Part shown: positions 24,397 to 32,843 of the stretch, piece after piece
How positions within the stretch are numbered: the first letter of the stretch is position 1
How the letters are laid out: each line of letters begins with the position of its first letter
Assembly: GCA_913052075.1 (NCBI GenBank)
Contig: CAJXDD010000006.1
Coordinates: 1 to 35,227, forward strand
Length of the DNA: 35,227 nucleotides
Origin: UBA9926 sp913052075
Lineage (GTDB): Bacteria > Pseudomonadota > Gammaproteobacteria > Pseudomonadales > Azotimanducaceae
Direction of reading: 5' to 3'
Notes under the pieces: generated by a model
Database searches by the model: none
Told to the model about the DNA's origin: nothing
What the model saw: only the letters and a program-made list of their open reading frames with translations
Made by a program: the position numbers and the translations under genes

Positions 24397-25401
24397 CTAG
24401 AGGTCAATTGGGAATATGTGAGGCTCTGGCGTGAGAGAAACGCCAAAGCGCTGGAGGACGGTGTCCTGTACATGTCTCATTAGCTGGACGACATCCTGGT
24501 AAGTAGCGTCGCCCGCATTTTCTAGCACCAAGGAGTGGCGCTTTGATACCCTGGCGCCACCGATACTCTGGCCCTTTAGGCCAGATAGTTCGATCAGCTG
24601 CGCGGCCGAAATTTTTGTGCCAGCTGATCCCTCCCACATCTGAAGCCCAAGCTTCGACAGTCGCCTCGCATCAGCATCCGTTACTAGCGGATTCTGGAAA
24701 AAGCTCCCTACGTTACCAGCCTTGTCTGGATTCGGCAGTTTATTAGCGCGTAACTTCAACACAGCGCTGCGCACCTTACTCGCTGTCACGTTGGACCCGG
24801 ATGCCGGGTCGACGGTGATCGATTGGGCGACACCCTGATAAGCAATATTAGGAACGAACTGCTCAGAAAGCTTCAGCAGCACATCGACGATGATGAGGTG
24901 AGTCTCGCTGCTCTTCTTGAATCGACTCGTTCGATATCCCAACCCTAACTCGCTGATGTCCATCGTTTCATAGCGCTGTGTCAACCCATCAAACACAGTC
25001 AGCTCAACCAAGGTATCAGCAAGTTGAGCACCGTAGGCGCCAATATTTTGAATGGGAGCTGCGCCAACCCGGCCAGGTATCCCTGAGAGGTTCTCGAGAC
25101 CATAGAGTCCGCTCATAATGGTGAAAGAAACAAGCTTATCCCAAGAGCAACCGGCAGCCGCTCTGACATAGTTCCCGTCTATCCCGACGCTGGTATTGGT
25201 ATCCCTCAAAACAGCAACAGGGAAAAACGGTGGCAAGATTGCATTACTTGCATCGCCAATCACGCACCAATTCTGCTTTCGGCGCTGAATGTCGCTCATT
25301 GTTGCCGGTAGAGCCGTAGCAAAATCCACGTCGTGAAGCGCTTGGCTCCGGACAGGTAAGCCAAAGGTATTGCAAATGGTTGGAGCAGTATCGAGGACCA
25401 T
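24397..25401 (-). CDS. murB: UDP-N-acetylenolpyruvoylglucosamine reductase
   Basis: This FAD enzyme reduces the enolpyruvyl group to form UDP-MurNAc in peptidoglycan synthesis. The 334 residues show NTFGLPV, the FAD-domain NLSGIPGRVGAAPIQNIGAYG, LGYRTSRFK (type I MurB Tyr/Arg loop), the catalytic Ser in GNVGSFFQNPLV (about residue 231) and the C-terminal ISAAQLIELSGLKGQ and HSLVLENAG. The type I form is usual for Proteobacteria. ATG at 25401 has only a weak ribosome binding site, but it puts NTFG at the normal distance. It is tail to tail with rne. Confidence 0.95.
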   Translation of the reverse strand: MVLDTAPTICNTFGLPVRSQALHDVDFATALPATMSDIQRRKQNWCVIGDASNAILPPFFPVAVLRDTNTSVGIDGNYVRAAAGCSWDKLVSFTIMSGLYGLENLSGIPGRVGAAPIQNIGAYGAQLADTLVELTVFDGLTQRYETMDISELGLGYRTSRFKKSSETHLIIVDVLLKLSEQFVPNIAYQGVAQSITVDPASGSNVTASKVRSAVLKLRANKLPNPDKAGNVGSFFQNPLVTDADARRLSKLGLQMWEGSAGTKISAAQLIELSGLKGQSIGGARVSKRHSLVLENAGDATYQDVVQLMRHVQDTVLQRFGVSLTPEPHIFPIDL

Positions 25402-25518
25402 GTGTGCAGTCTAGCGTAAGTCTGATCGTGATCTAGACCAAGGGCCGAGAAAGATTAAGAGAACACTTCGCCGCCACCTTGCGTGTATACTCAGTCCTCT
25501 TTTAAGTGGGGATTAGAC

Positions 25519-26289
25519 ATGGAGCTAAAAGACAAAGTCGCATTTATTACTGGTGGCGCTTCAGGACTCGGGCGAGCGACTGCTGAACGTTTCGTTCAGG
25601 CAGGCGCAAAAGTCATTTTGTTCGATCTAAACGAAGAAAATGCAGAGAAAGCCGCACAGGAAATTGGTCCATCAGCAACCTATGCAGCGGGCGACGTCGC
25701 GGATGAAGCTTCTGTGACAGCGGCCATCGAGAAAGGCTTAAGCGAATTTGGCGCGATCCACGTGAACGTCAATAGCGCAGGGATCGGTGCCGCCGCAAGA
25801 ACGATCGGGAAAGATGGTCCCATGCCGCTTAAGACATTTGAATTTGTCATTCGAGTCAATTTAATTGGCACCTTCAATTGTCTCCGACTTTGTGCAGATG
25901 CCATGCAAAAAAACGACCCGGTGACAGAAGACGGCGAGCGAGGCGTCATCATTAATGTTGCCTCTGTTGCTGCATTTGACGGTCAAATCGGCCAAGCGGC
26001 TTATAGCGCGAGTAAGGGCGGCGTGGCTGGAATGACGCTACCCATCGCCCGCGACCTTGCTCGTACTGGAATTCGGATCGCAACGATCGCACCAGGAATT
26101 TTTGAAACGCCGATGATGCAATTTGCTCCGCCTCAGGTACGAGAGCCGCTCATTGATATGACTCAGTTCCCCAAGCGTCTGGGTAACCCCTCTGAGTTCG
26201 CGCAAACGGCCGCCTATATCGTTCAGTGCGGTTACATTAACGGCGAAGTAATCCGTCTAGATAGTGGTATCAGAATGGCGCCAAAATAG
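25519..26289 (+). CDS. Short-chain dehydrogenase, 3-hydroxyacyl-CoA dehydrogenase type II-like
   Basis: A 256-residue NAD-dependent SDR. It has the cofactor motif TGGASGLGRA, NSAG in VNVNSAGIGAA, Ser in INVASVAAFDGQIGQ, and YSASKGG as the catalytic Tyr/Lys. The segments AARTIGKDGPMPLKTFEFVIRVNL and APGIFETPMM, and QFPKRLGNPSEFA, closely follow the HSD17B10/type II 3-hydroxyacyl-CoA dehydrogenase pattern. A role in branched-chain or fatty acyl-CoA oxidation is therefore likely. ATG at 25519 has GGGGA seven bases upstream. The frame is open to 25483, but without a ribosome binding site. TATACT at 25485-25490 is a possible -10. The gene appears to stand alone. Confidence 0.87.
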   Translation: MELKDKVAFITGGASGLGRATAERFVQAGAKVILFDLNEENAEKAAQEIGPSATYAAGDVADEASVTAAIEKGLSEFGAIHVNVNSAGIGAAARTIGKDGPMPLKTFEFVIRVNLIGTFNCLRLCADAMQKNDPVTEDGERGVIINVASVAAFDGQIGQAAYSASKGGVAGMTLPIARDLARTGIRIATIAPGIFETPMMQFAPPQVREPLIDMTQFPKRLGNPSEFAQTAAYIVQCGYINGEVIRLDSGIRMAPK

Positions 26290-26302
26290 GGTCGTTTGAA
26301 GC

Positions 26303-26342
26303 TGGCGCGAGGGGGAATGCCTATGTATGTACCCTTGCGCCA
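26303..26342. other. Hairpin downstream of the short-chain dehydrogenase
   Basis: TGGCGCGAGGG pairs with CCCTTGCGCCA (one G-U pair, 11 bp) around an 18-base loop, 14 bases after the stop codon. No T-run follows, so it may be a factor-dependent end point or a 3' stabiliser. Confidence 0.4.
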
Positions 26343-26437
26343 AATCTTCGACCAAGCAAGTGGTAGGGTCGCTGCTTACCGATAAGGTCTAATGCGTCCC
26401 GCTTTACGCGGAGCCATTGAGTTTGCCGAAACCGTGC

Positions 26438-26482
26438 GCCGCATAACTGATGGCGGCCCCCGCCTAACTTATGGCGTGCGGC
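26438..26482. other. Two-tier GC-rich dyad between convergent genes
   Basis: An outer stem GCCGCA/TGCGGC encloses GGCGG/CCGCC with a CCC loop. The arms also carry related TAACTGATGGCG and TAACTTATGGCG sequences. It sits 15 bases after the selenoprotein stop and may end transcription or be a repetitive extragenic element. Confidence 0.4.
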
Positions 26483-26497
26483 GGACGCCGAACACGC

Positions 26498-27025
26498 TCA
26501 ATCGACATTCTCCATAGAGAACACCATCGCCATGATCGCTTCGAAGGCATCCTCAGCTAATCGCTCAATTTCTTTGGATGTTCGATCTTGTATCGGGTGC
26601 GGCACGAATAGCTGTTTGGGATGATAGCCTAAGGCGTCACCTTGGTGCCTTGATGCCTCTACAAATGCTTCTGACGCGATAAACGCTCCAGGCGTTCCTC
26701 TTCTTTCGATATCTAATATGTCATGCAAACTGCACGACGTGCACGAACCTCAGTCGGCTAGCGCTTCGACCACCGCGTCGCAGCTCTGGGCAATTTCCTG
26801 TCTTAATGCATCAGGAGCGACGCGGGTAAATGTCGGCTTCTTGAACCGACGGGTTTTGATCCCCCTTTGCTGCAATAGGTCCTCAACACGATTGAGGAAC
26901 ACATCGCCCTTGGGTTTTGATATATCAAGCAATCCAACGGTTACATCGGTATTCGATGCGAGCAACCTCGGTAGCGGCTGGCGCGTCTCCGGCGCCAGTT
27001 CTGATGTCGGATCAATCAATTCCAT
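26498..27025 (-). CDS. UGSC-family selenoprotein with in-frame UGA
   Basis: Read through UGA at 26752-26750, this is one 175-residue protein with selenocysteine at position 92. The first part runs MELIDPTSELAPETRQ, VGLLDISKPKGDVFLNRVEDLL, FKKPTFTR and CDAVVEALAD. The UGA is followed in frame by GSCTSCSLHDILDIERRG and PKQLFVPHPIQDRTSKEIERLA. This matches the UGSC (seleno)protein family end to end, with the active motif Sec-Gly-Ser-Cys. ATG 27025 has GAGG eight bases upstream. A SECIS-like hairpin follows the UGA. The function is thought to be redox but is not established. Ordinary gene callers would split it into two pieces or call a pseudogene. sel genes are not in the window and must exist elsewhere. 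Confidence 0.9.
26720..26738 (-). promoter_or_regulatory. Bacterial SECIS element
   Basis: On the minus strand GUCGUGCA-GUU-UGCAUGAC forms an 8-bp stem with one G-U pair and a three-base apical loop whose first base is G. The loop begins 20 bases after the UGA, inside the window expected for SelB-binding SECIS hairpins. A competing smaller stem (TGCAC/GTGCA, 26743-26731) is weaker. Confidence 0.75.
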
Positions 27026-27071
27026 AGTTAGACCTCGTATTCAATGTCAGTACTGGAACGGTGTTAGCAAA

Positions 27072-27100
27072 AGTGTACCGTGAAAACCACAGTGAACACT
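27072..27100 (-). terminator. Possible weak terminator or attenuator ahead of the selenoprotein gene
   Basis: On the minus strand AGTGT-TC-ACTGTG pairs with CACGGT-ACACT (11 bp with a two-base bulge, loop GTTTT) and runs into TTTTG. It lies between the thioredoxin-fold gene and the selenoprotein gene and could reduce readthrough between them. Confidence 0.4.
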
Positions 27101-27129
27101 AGAAACGTACGGGACTTGATATCGTCAGT

Positions 27130-28545
27130 TTAGAGACGAATCTCTTTCGTTACCGGCACACTACCTATCTCCCCGCTCGCGCCCCAACCAGCGATGATGG
27201 CCGAAAACAGCCCGGCATTGCCCCCAGCCCGCACAATAAAAAGGCCACCCTCTCTAAATTTCGTAAACGAGTGATCCTTTAGTTTCGGATCAAGGCCCTC
27301 TTCCATACCCCCTGCGCCTCTGATCAGCTCACTGCCGCGAATCGTGAGCAGGCCAGTGAGTCGCTCAATGAGCTGTTGTTTACTCCACCCAGCGTCTCTA
27401 AACACCCGCTCATGCTCGGGCGAGATGACCAAAAACGCGTCAGATGCCCGAACGAACTTAGGGTGCCCAACCACTCGAAGCGCTGCCGCAAACGATCGTG
27501 CTAAAGACTCAGGATCCCGTGACTTCTGGTCAACGATGCCCTGCACACCATCGGCTGCAAACAAGGTTACCGTCGAGGCGTCCGGTGAATAGCCTCGCTC
27601 AACAGAGAGCGAATCCCAGCTGCTATTCAACTCATCTTCCGAGAAACAAAACGTGTACTTACCCGGATTGCCTAAGGCAGATCGATCGACGCCGCCCGGT
27701 TTGCCGCCACCCACGTTTCGAATAACGAGCTGCAACGCTCTACCGATCGTTGCATTTGCTCTGTTCCCCTGTCCGAGCGCATTGCCTCCGCTGTTCATTC
27801 CGATGGCTCTGCTGTATGGACCGTTGACGACCACCATGGGGCCAGAGAAATAAGTGGTCGCCAGCAAGCCGTGCATGCAAAAAGGCTCCTCTAATGCCGC
27901 CTCAACTGCTGCAATCACGACGGGCAGATATTCGGGTAAGCATCCCGCAAGCACGGCATTCACGGCAATTTTTTCAACGGTACAAACACCGTAATCGGGA
28001 GGTACACGGCCGATAACCTCGTCCGGTTGTCTATTGGTTCCTGACAACATTCTATGCACACGGGCGGCCGTAGGCGGAACCACAGGCAATCCATCAGACC
28101 AACCCCGGTCGTAACCAACCTCGATGTCATCAACGTTAGTGAACGTCAGCCGCCTGGACTGGATGCGCTCAGGCTCAAACGCCGCCTGTAGCTGCTCAAA
28201 TCGCCCGGGATCGAGGGTTTTGGAAGCGCATCCGGGCTTAAAGTTAGGGAGATGCTCGTGGGCAAACTCGCCAAAGACCTCAGTCCACTCGTGCCTGACC
28301 CATCCCTGCAAGCGCACTTCATTCGCTTTATCTGGGTTCAAAATGACGGTGGGTACCGCCTCGACCTTCGCATTAAAAGATCGCTCAAGGTCCGCATCGA
28401 GGAATGCGTCTTCCAGCCCAGGTATTGGGGTTGCTTCTTGATTGATGATTTCAACGCCCTTTCGTTCGAATAACTCGACCAAGAGTTCGGAAATCAACAG
28501 ACAAGTTTCGCAACTGGTTTTGATATAGATCTGAACGTCAGTCAT
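27130..28545 (-). CDS. Thioredoxin-fold protein with a large conserved domain, neighbour of the UGSC selenoprotein
   Basis: A 471-residue protein. Residues 1 to about 100 look like a thioredoxin/glutaredoxin fold: VQIYIKTSCETCLLI with a Cys12-x-x-Cys15 pair, then VEAVPTVIL carrying the cis-Pro. The remainder starts near YDRGWSDGLPVVPPT and includes VPPDYGVCTVEKIAVNAVLAG, NGPYSRAIGMNSGGNALGQG and REGGLFIVRAGGNAG. I recognise that domain as one found near UGSC proteins but know no activity for it. The start overlaps the kdsB stop by eight bases (ATGACTGA), so it is translationally coupled to an LPS gene. A redox partnership with the selenoprotein is inferred from adjacency. No Sec codon is present. 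Confidence 0.7.
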   Translation of the reverse strand: MTDVQIYIKTSCETCLLISELLVELFERKGVEIINQEATPIPGLEDAFLDADLERSFNAKVEAVPTVILNPDKANEVRLQGWVRHEWTEVFGEFAHEHLPNFKPGCASKTLDPGRFEQLQAAFEPERIQSRRLTFTNVDDIEVGYDRGWSDGLPVVPPTAARVHRMLSGTNRQPDEVIGRVPPDYGVCTVEKIAVNAVLAGCLPEYLPVVIAAVEAALEEPFCMHGLLATTYFSGPMVVVNGPYSRAIGMNSGGNALGQGNRANATIGRALQLVIRNVGGGKPGGVDRSALGNPGKYTFCFSEDELNSSWDSLSVERGYSPDASTVTLFAADGVQGIVDQKSRDPESLARSFAAALRVVGHPKFVRASDAFLVISPEHERVFRDAGWSKQQLIERLTGLLTIRGSELIRGAGGMEEGLDPKLKDHSFTKFREGGLFIVRAGGNAGLFSAIIAGWGASGEIGSVPVTKEIRL

Positions 28546-29281
28546 AACAGCCTAATAGCTCCCTAACCTTTTCGAGGTCCTCTATCGTGTCGACCCCAGG
28601 AGAGTGGTGATCTTGCATGATTGAAACAAAAATTCTGGCCCCGTAATACAGAGCCCGTAGCTGCTCCAGCTGCTCTATCTTCTCAAGTGCGGTCTCATTC
28701 CACGTTTGATAAGCATGTAGGAAATGGGCGCGGTAGGCATAGAGACCGATATGCTGCATCGAGTCTCCGAATCCTGTTTGACTTTTGTCTCGGTTAAAGG
28801 GGATCGCGGCTCGGCTGAAATAGAGGGCCTCCGAGCGCGCATCAGTCACAACTTTCACGACATTGGCGTTGAGCATGTCATCGGGACTGTTAAGGGGCGA
28901 CGCAAGGGTTGCCATATCTGCGCTAGACTGCGATAAGGCTTCTGCTAATTGATCTATGGCGGCGGGCGGAATCAGTGGTTCATCCCCTTGAACGTTGACG
29001 ACGATCTGTTCATCAGGCAATCCGAGAATGCTCGCCGCCTCAGCGAGCCTTGACGTACCCGACGGATGCTCTGCGGACGTCATCACGGTGTTCGCGCCAA
29101 AGCTAGTAGCGGCCTCTTGGATGTCGACAGCATCGGTTATGATCAGTACCTCATCCGCCTTTGATTGTACCGCTCGCTCGTAAACATGTTGAATCATCGG
29201 CTTACCACAAATATCAACGAGGGGCTTACCTGGGAGTCTCGAGCTCGCCAATCGAGCCGGGATAAGAACGATGAAGGACAT
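28538..29281 (-). CDS. kdsB: 3-deoxy-manno-octulosonate cytidylyltransferase
   Basis: This enzyme activates Kdo with CTP to make CMP-Kdo for the LPS inner core. The 247 residues include IPARLASSRLPGKPL, GKPMIQHVYERA, the Mg/CTP region NVQGDEPLIPP and the conserved MQHIGLYAYRAHFL. It lies three bases after ycaR and overlaps the next gene by eight bases, so it is part of a tight operon. Confidence 0.96.
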   Translation of the reverse strand: MSFIVLIPARLASSRLPGKPLVDICGKPMIQHVYERAVQSKADEVLIITDAVDIQEAATSFGANTVMTSAEHPSGTSRLAEAASILGLPDEQIVVNVQGDEPLIPPAAIDQLAEALSQSSADMATLASPLNSPDDMLNANVVKVVTDARSEALYFSRAAIPFNRDKSQTGFGDSMQHIGLYAYRAHFLHAYQTWNETALEKIEQLEQLRALYYGARIFVSIMQDHHSPGVDTIEDLEKVRELLGCYD

Positions 29282-29284
29282 TAG

Positions 29285-29485
29285 TTACTCGTCGCCTGGA
29301 ACGACTTCCACTCGCTCCGATAATGCCCGCGCCTCCTCTGGCAACATGACGGGTATATCATCTCGAACAGGATAGGCGAGTTGATCAAACTCACAGATGA
29401 GTTCGTTCGCAACGTGATCATAATTCAGTTCGCCTTTACAAAGCGGGCAAACAAGTAGCGCCAACAGCTTTGAATCTAACGCCAT
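29285..29485 (-). CDS. ycaR: Trm112/YcaR-family small protein
   Basis: A 66-residue protein with CPLCKGEL and a later single Cys (LICEFDQLAYPVRDDIPVMLPEEAR), matching the UPF0434/Trm112 family found between lpxK and kdsB in many Proteobacteria. AAGGAC precedes ATG 29485. It is likely a small zinc-binding or activator-like protein. Its role in LPS synthesis is not established. A 7-bp dyad (TAACCGG/CCGGTTA) at 29514-29540 lies between it and the fused lpxK. Confidence 0.9.
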   Translation of the reverse strand: MALDSKLLALLVCPLCKGELNYDHVANELICEFDQLAYPVRDDIPVMLPEEARALSERVEVVPGDE

Positions 29486-29566
29486 AAGAAAGTCCTTGTT
29501 TAGTGAAAGTGCCTAACCGGATCATGTGGATGCCCGGTTACCAAAGCCGAATAGCAAAGGATGCCC

Positions 29567-32416
29567 TCACCCTTTTTCTAATTGAGCCAAAATATTGTCT
29601 ATCAGAGTTTCTGGAAAGTCTGCCTCAACACAAAGTACCCATGGCACCACTTTTAATCGGGCCACCAAAGTTAGATCCAGCCGGGAAAAATCCTTTTCAG
29701 TGATCACAAGCGGCAGATCATCAGCAAACGTTAAATCGCCTTCCACGAATGATTGGTGATCATCTAAGTCATGGGATAAGACGTTTGCGCCCAATGCCTC
29801 TAAAGTTGCTCGGAACCTTTCTGGATTCCCAATCGCAGATACTGCACGTAATGTTAGGCCATCTAAGTCCGCCAAGGGAATCTGAGTCTTGGAAACCGAT
29901 TCAAACAATGCGGTTGGTTTGAGTGAAAAGCTAATCTGATCCGCATGCACGGCTGAAACTGGATAATCACCTTGCGTGATGTTAACGAGCACGCTATCCA
30001 CCGTATCTAACCTGCCCGAGGCTTCCCTTAATGGGCCGGCAGGTAGCAGCTGCCCGTTACCAAAACGCCTTTGCCCATCGATCACTGCGATTTCGTATTG
30101 CCGTCCAAGGTCGTATCGCTGAAGGCCGTCATCGGAAACGATAACATCGCACAAGCCTTCCTCCTCAAGGAGCTGCACGGCCTCCGCTCTATTCCTACCG
30201 ATGGCGATAGGAACGTCTAACTGACGTTTGAGCATCACGACCTCGTCTCCAACTTCGCTGGCTGTTGCTTGCGCGTCAACCAGACAAGCAGCCCTGTTTT
30301 TCGAGCCAAGGTGGCCTCTTGAAACGATGCCTGGCCGCTTCCCCCGCGCTCTCAACCGATCAACCAAACCTGCAACAACCGGCGTTTTCCCAGTCCCACC
30401 TACCGTTAAATTGCCCACAACGATAACGGGAACCAAGGGCTCATAGGACTGCTTTCGGAGCCAAAATGCTCGTAAGGAGGAGATACCACGAAAAACCCAA
30501 CTAAAAGGTAATAGCCAACGTGTCCATTGCCCGTCTGCGTACCAGCCCTCGGTGACCCAGCGCTCGAGCGATTTTGTGGATGCTCGACCTGACGTATCAA
30601 TGGGTTCAGCCTCAGACTCGGGAGCCCCATTAGCGCCGAGTGTTTCGTCAGCCTGCTGATCGAAGTAACGTGAATAGTGAGCGCCCTTCTCAAGCAGTTC
30701 CGCATGAGTGCCCTCTTCAACGATCTGGCCATCGACCAACACAAAGATTCGGTCAGCTTTTTCTACGGTGCTGAGTCGATGTGCGATGATCACGGTGGTC
30801 CTGCCAGCAATGAGGCGCTCGAGGGTCGATTGAAAGGCTCGCTCAGAGTCAGTGTCGAGGGCAGAAGTGGCCTCATCCAGTATCAAAAGCGGCGCGTCTT
30901 TCAATAACGCTCTGGCAATCGCCAATCGTTGTCTCTGGCCCCCAGATAACAGCACCCCGTTATCCCCTACTAGAGTGTCAAAGCCATAGGGTAACGCTTC
31001 GATAAATTCGAGCGCTTGGGCATCACGCGCTGCCTCACGCACCGCGTCAGCACTAGCCCCAGATAACCCCCCGTACGCAATATTTCGTGCGATGGAATCG
31101 TTAAACAACGTGACCGATTGGCTGACAACGGCTAGATGGTTCCGCAAGTTAGCACGCTCAATCTCGCGCAGAGGGATGTGATCTAGATAAATATCTCCTG
31201 AACTTGGCTCGTAGAACCGTGCAATGAGCGACGCAAGCGTCGTCTTGCCGCCGCCGGAGGGTCCGACAAGGGCGATCGTCTCTCCCGCCTGAATCTCAAA
31301 ATTTAATGATTCTAAAACCGGCGAATCGGCGCTCGCGTACTGGAACGTCACGTTGTCGAAGCGGATATGGCCATCTACCTGGTCGAGCCGCGTTGTCCCC
31401 TCGTCTAGTTCGGTAGGTTGATCTAGCACATCGAACAGGTCAGCTGCGGCTGCTATCCCGCGCTGAACAATGGCAATAACCTCTGTTAGCTGCCTGATCG
31501 GTTTGGCCAGCAACCCCCCCGTTGTGATGAACGCGACCACATCACCTGTCGACATATCTGCTCGGATAGCCGGCTCCAGTAGCAGCCAAACAAGCATGGC
31601 TAGCACAAGGGAAACCAGCAGCTGAATGACAGGGGTTGCAATCGCTGAAGTCATTACCATTTTCATGGACTGGCGACGATTCCTTTCACTCACTGCTTGG
31701 AAACGATCTTGCTCGTAGGGTTCGCCGCCGAACGTTCTGACTTCTCTGTATCCTTGAATCGCTTCTGTCGCGACCTGAGTGACATCACCCATTGAATCTT
31801 GAATTCGCTCGCTGATTTTCCTGAAGCGACGACCGGCTATTCTTGCTAATAACCCTATGAATGGAGCAGCGATCAGAAACAGAAGGGTTAAGCGCCAATT
31901 AAGATAAAAAAGATAGCCAAGGTAACCAACGACGGTGAGCCCATCGCGGAAAAGTATTTTGACCGCGTCTGTCGCAGCACCAGTGACCTGCGTGACATGG
32001 TAAGTCAATTTTGCAACGAGGTGTCCGGAACTATTTTGATCATAGTAGGTAACGGGTAAAGTCAGGAACCGATCGAACACTTCGATTCGCAGCTTAAAAA
32101 TCATTTGATTGGCGGCGAAGGCGATATAGTAGGTTCCTAAAAACGTACCGATTCCACGTATTAACACAATCGCGATAATAGCAACCGGTACTAAAGCTTG
32201 ATCTGAAGGAGGTGCTGTCCCCAGCACTAAGCCTATCCATTCCTTGAGTGAATCGAGCCCCTCGACGCTCTCTTGTAGAGAGTCAACCAAGTAGGCGACC
32301 AGCTGAACGACGCTTACGTTTGCCACTGAATACAGTAGGAACCCGAATAAACTCAGGAAAAAAGCAACCCATGGGGTGTAGCCCAGCAGGCGCCTATATA
32401 CGTTAGTCGTCGGCAT
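29567..32416 (-). CDS. msbA-lpxK: Fused lipid A flippase and lipid A 4'-kinase (MsbA-LpxK)
   Basis: One uninterrupted frame encodes 949 residues. The first 580 or so are a complete MsbA-type ABC half-transporter with six membrane helices, Walker A GPSGGGKTT near 384, the LSGGQRQRLAIARALL signature near 489 and LLILDEATSALD. After a Ser/Glu/Gly-rich linker (about 586-613) comes a full LpxK, with its P-loop GNLTVGGTGKTP near 667, VSDDGLQRYDL, and LVITEKDFSRL. LpxK makes lipid IVA, which MsbA flips after acylation, so the fusion joins two steps. ATG 32416 overlaps exbD by 14 bp. TTG 32458 is an unlikely longer start. Normally these are two adjacent genes. Confidence 0.93.
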   Translation of the reverse strand: MPTTNVYRRLLGYTPWVAFFLSLFGFLLYSVANVSVVQLVAYLVDSLQESVEGLDSLKEWIGLVLGTAPPSDQALVPVAIIAIVLIRGIGTFLGTYYIAFAANQMIFKLRIEVFDRFLTLPVTYYDQNSSGHLVAKLTYHVTQVTGAATDAVKILFRDGLTVVGYLGYLFYLNWRLTLLFLIAAPFIGLLARIAGRRFRKISERIQDSMGDVTQVATEAIQGYREVRTFGGEPYEQDRFQAVSERNRRQSMKMVMTSAIATPVIQLLVSLVLAMLVWLLLEPAIRADMSTGDVVAFITTGGLLAKPIRQLTEVIAIVQRGIAAAADLFDVLDQPTELDEGTTRLDQVDGHIRFDNVTFQYASADSPVLESLNFEIQAGETIALVGPSGGGKTTLASLIARFYEPSSGDIYLDHIPLREIERANLRNHLAVVSQSVTLFNDSIARNIAYGGLSGASADAVREAARDAQALEFIEALPYGFDTLVGDNGVLLSGGQRQRLAIARALLKDAPLLILDEATSALDTDSERAFQSTLERLIAGRTTVIIAHRLSTVEKADRIFVLVDGQIVEEGTHAELLEKGAHYSRYFDQQADETLGANGAPESEAEPIDTSGRASTKSLERWVTEGWYADGQWTRWLLPFSWVFRGISSLRAFWLRKQSYEPLVPVIVVGNLTVGGTGKTPVVAGLVDRLRARGKRPGIVSRGHLGSKNRAACLVDAQATASEVGDEVVMLKRQLDVPIAIGRNRAEAVQLLEEEGLCDVIVSDDGLQRYDLGRQYEIAVIDGQRRFGNGQLLPAGPLREASGRLDTVDSVLVNITQGDYPVSAVHADQISFSLKPTALFESVSKTQIPLADLDGLTLRAVSAIGNPERFRATLEALGANVLSHDLDDHQSFVEGDLTFADDLPLVITEKDFSRLDLTLVARLKVVPWVLCVEADFPETLIDNILAQLEKG

Positions 32417-32831
32417 TTGGGTAGGACTCTGGTAGAGAGACAATAGCGACTTGCGCAACGTTCAGTTTCGATAATACAGACAACACACTGACTACGGATT
32501 GATGCGAGGCACCAGCATCTGCCTCAAGACGCACCCCCTTAGTCCCCAAATGCGCCGTCCCTTGCAAAGCGGCCATAAGCGAAGCCTCTGTCGAAGCTGG
32601 AAGTCTCACTTGGTCCACCGCATATTGACCCGATCTCGTGACTGTCACGAGAACCGATTGAGTATCTCCCGTTGACAGCGCCGCAGCGGCCGTCGGTAGA
32701 TCCAAATCAAGTTCAGCTGCTGGCTTGAACTGAGTTGAAATCATGAAGAAAATCAACAACAAAAAGACCACATCGATGAGTGGGGTTAGATTGACCTCAA
32801 CTTCTGCGGTTCCCCTTCTTGCCCGATGCAT
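32403..32831 (-). CDS. exbD: ExbD/TolR-family biopolymer transport protein
   Basis: A 142-residue single-spanning inner-membrane protein. The helix near residues 13-35 carries the essential Asp20 in NLTPLIDVVFLLLIFFMIS, and a periplasmic domain follows. It pairs with the ExbB-like gene 12 bp upstream to form a proton-driven motor. In many gammaproteobacteria an exbBD pair precedes msbA-lpxK, so its partner is uncertain: TonB-dependent uptake or an envelope function. It ends inside the start of msbA. Confidence 0.92.
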   Translation of the reverse strand: MHRARRGTAEVEVNLTPLIDVVFLLLIFFMISTQFKPAAELDLDLPTAAAALSTGDTQSVLVTVTRSGQYAVDQVRLPASTEASLMAALQGTAHLGTKGVRLEADAGASHQSVVSVLSVLSKLNVAQVAIVSLPESYPNADD

Positions 32832-32843
32832 ATCCGCTAAAAC

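Noticed and set aside
26438..26482. Integron attC-like site (GCCTAAC core)
   Set aside because: The matching GTTRRRY partner at proper distance is missing, and there is no integrase or gene-cassette context.
26498..26728. A separate small gene starting at TTG 26728
   Set aside because: It is in the same frame as the upstream part, lacks a ribosome binding site and begins inside the conserved UGSC family sequence. A selenocysteine UGA explains it better than a new gene, frameshift or pseudogene.
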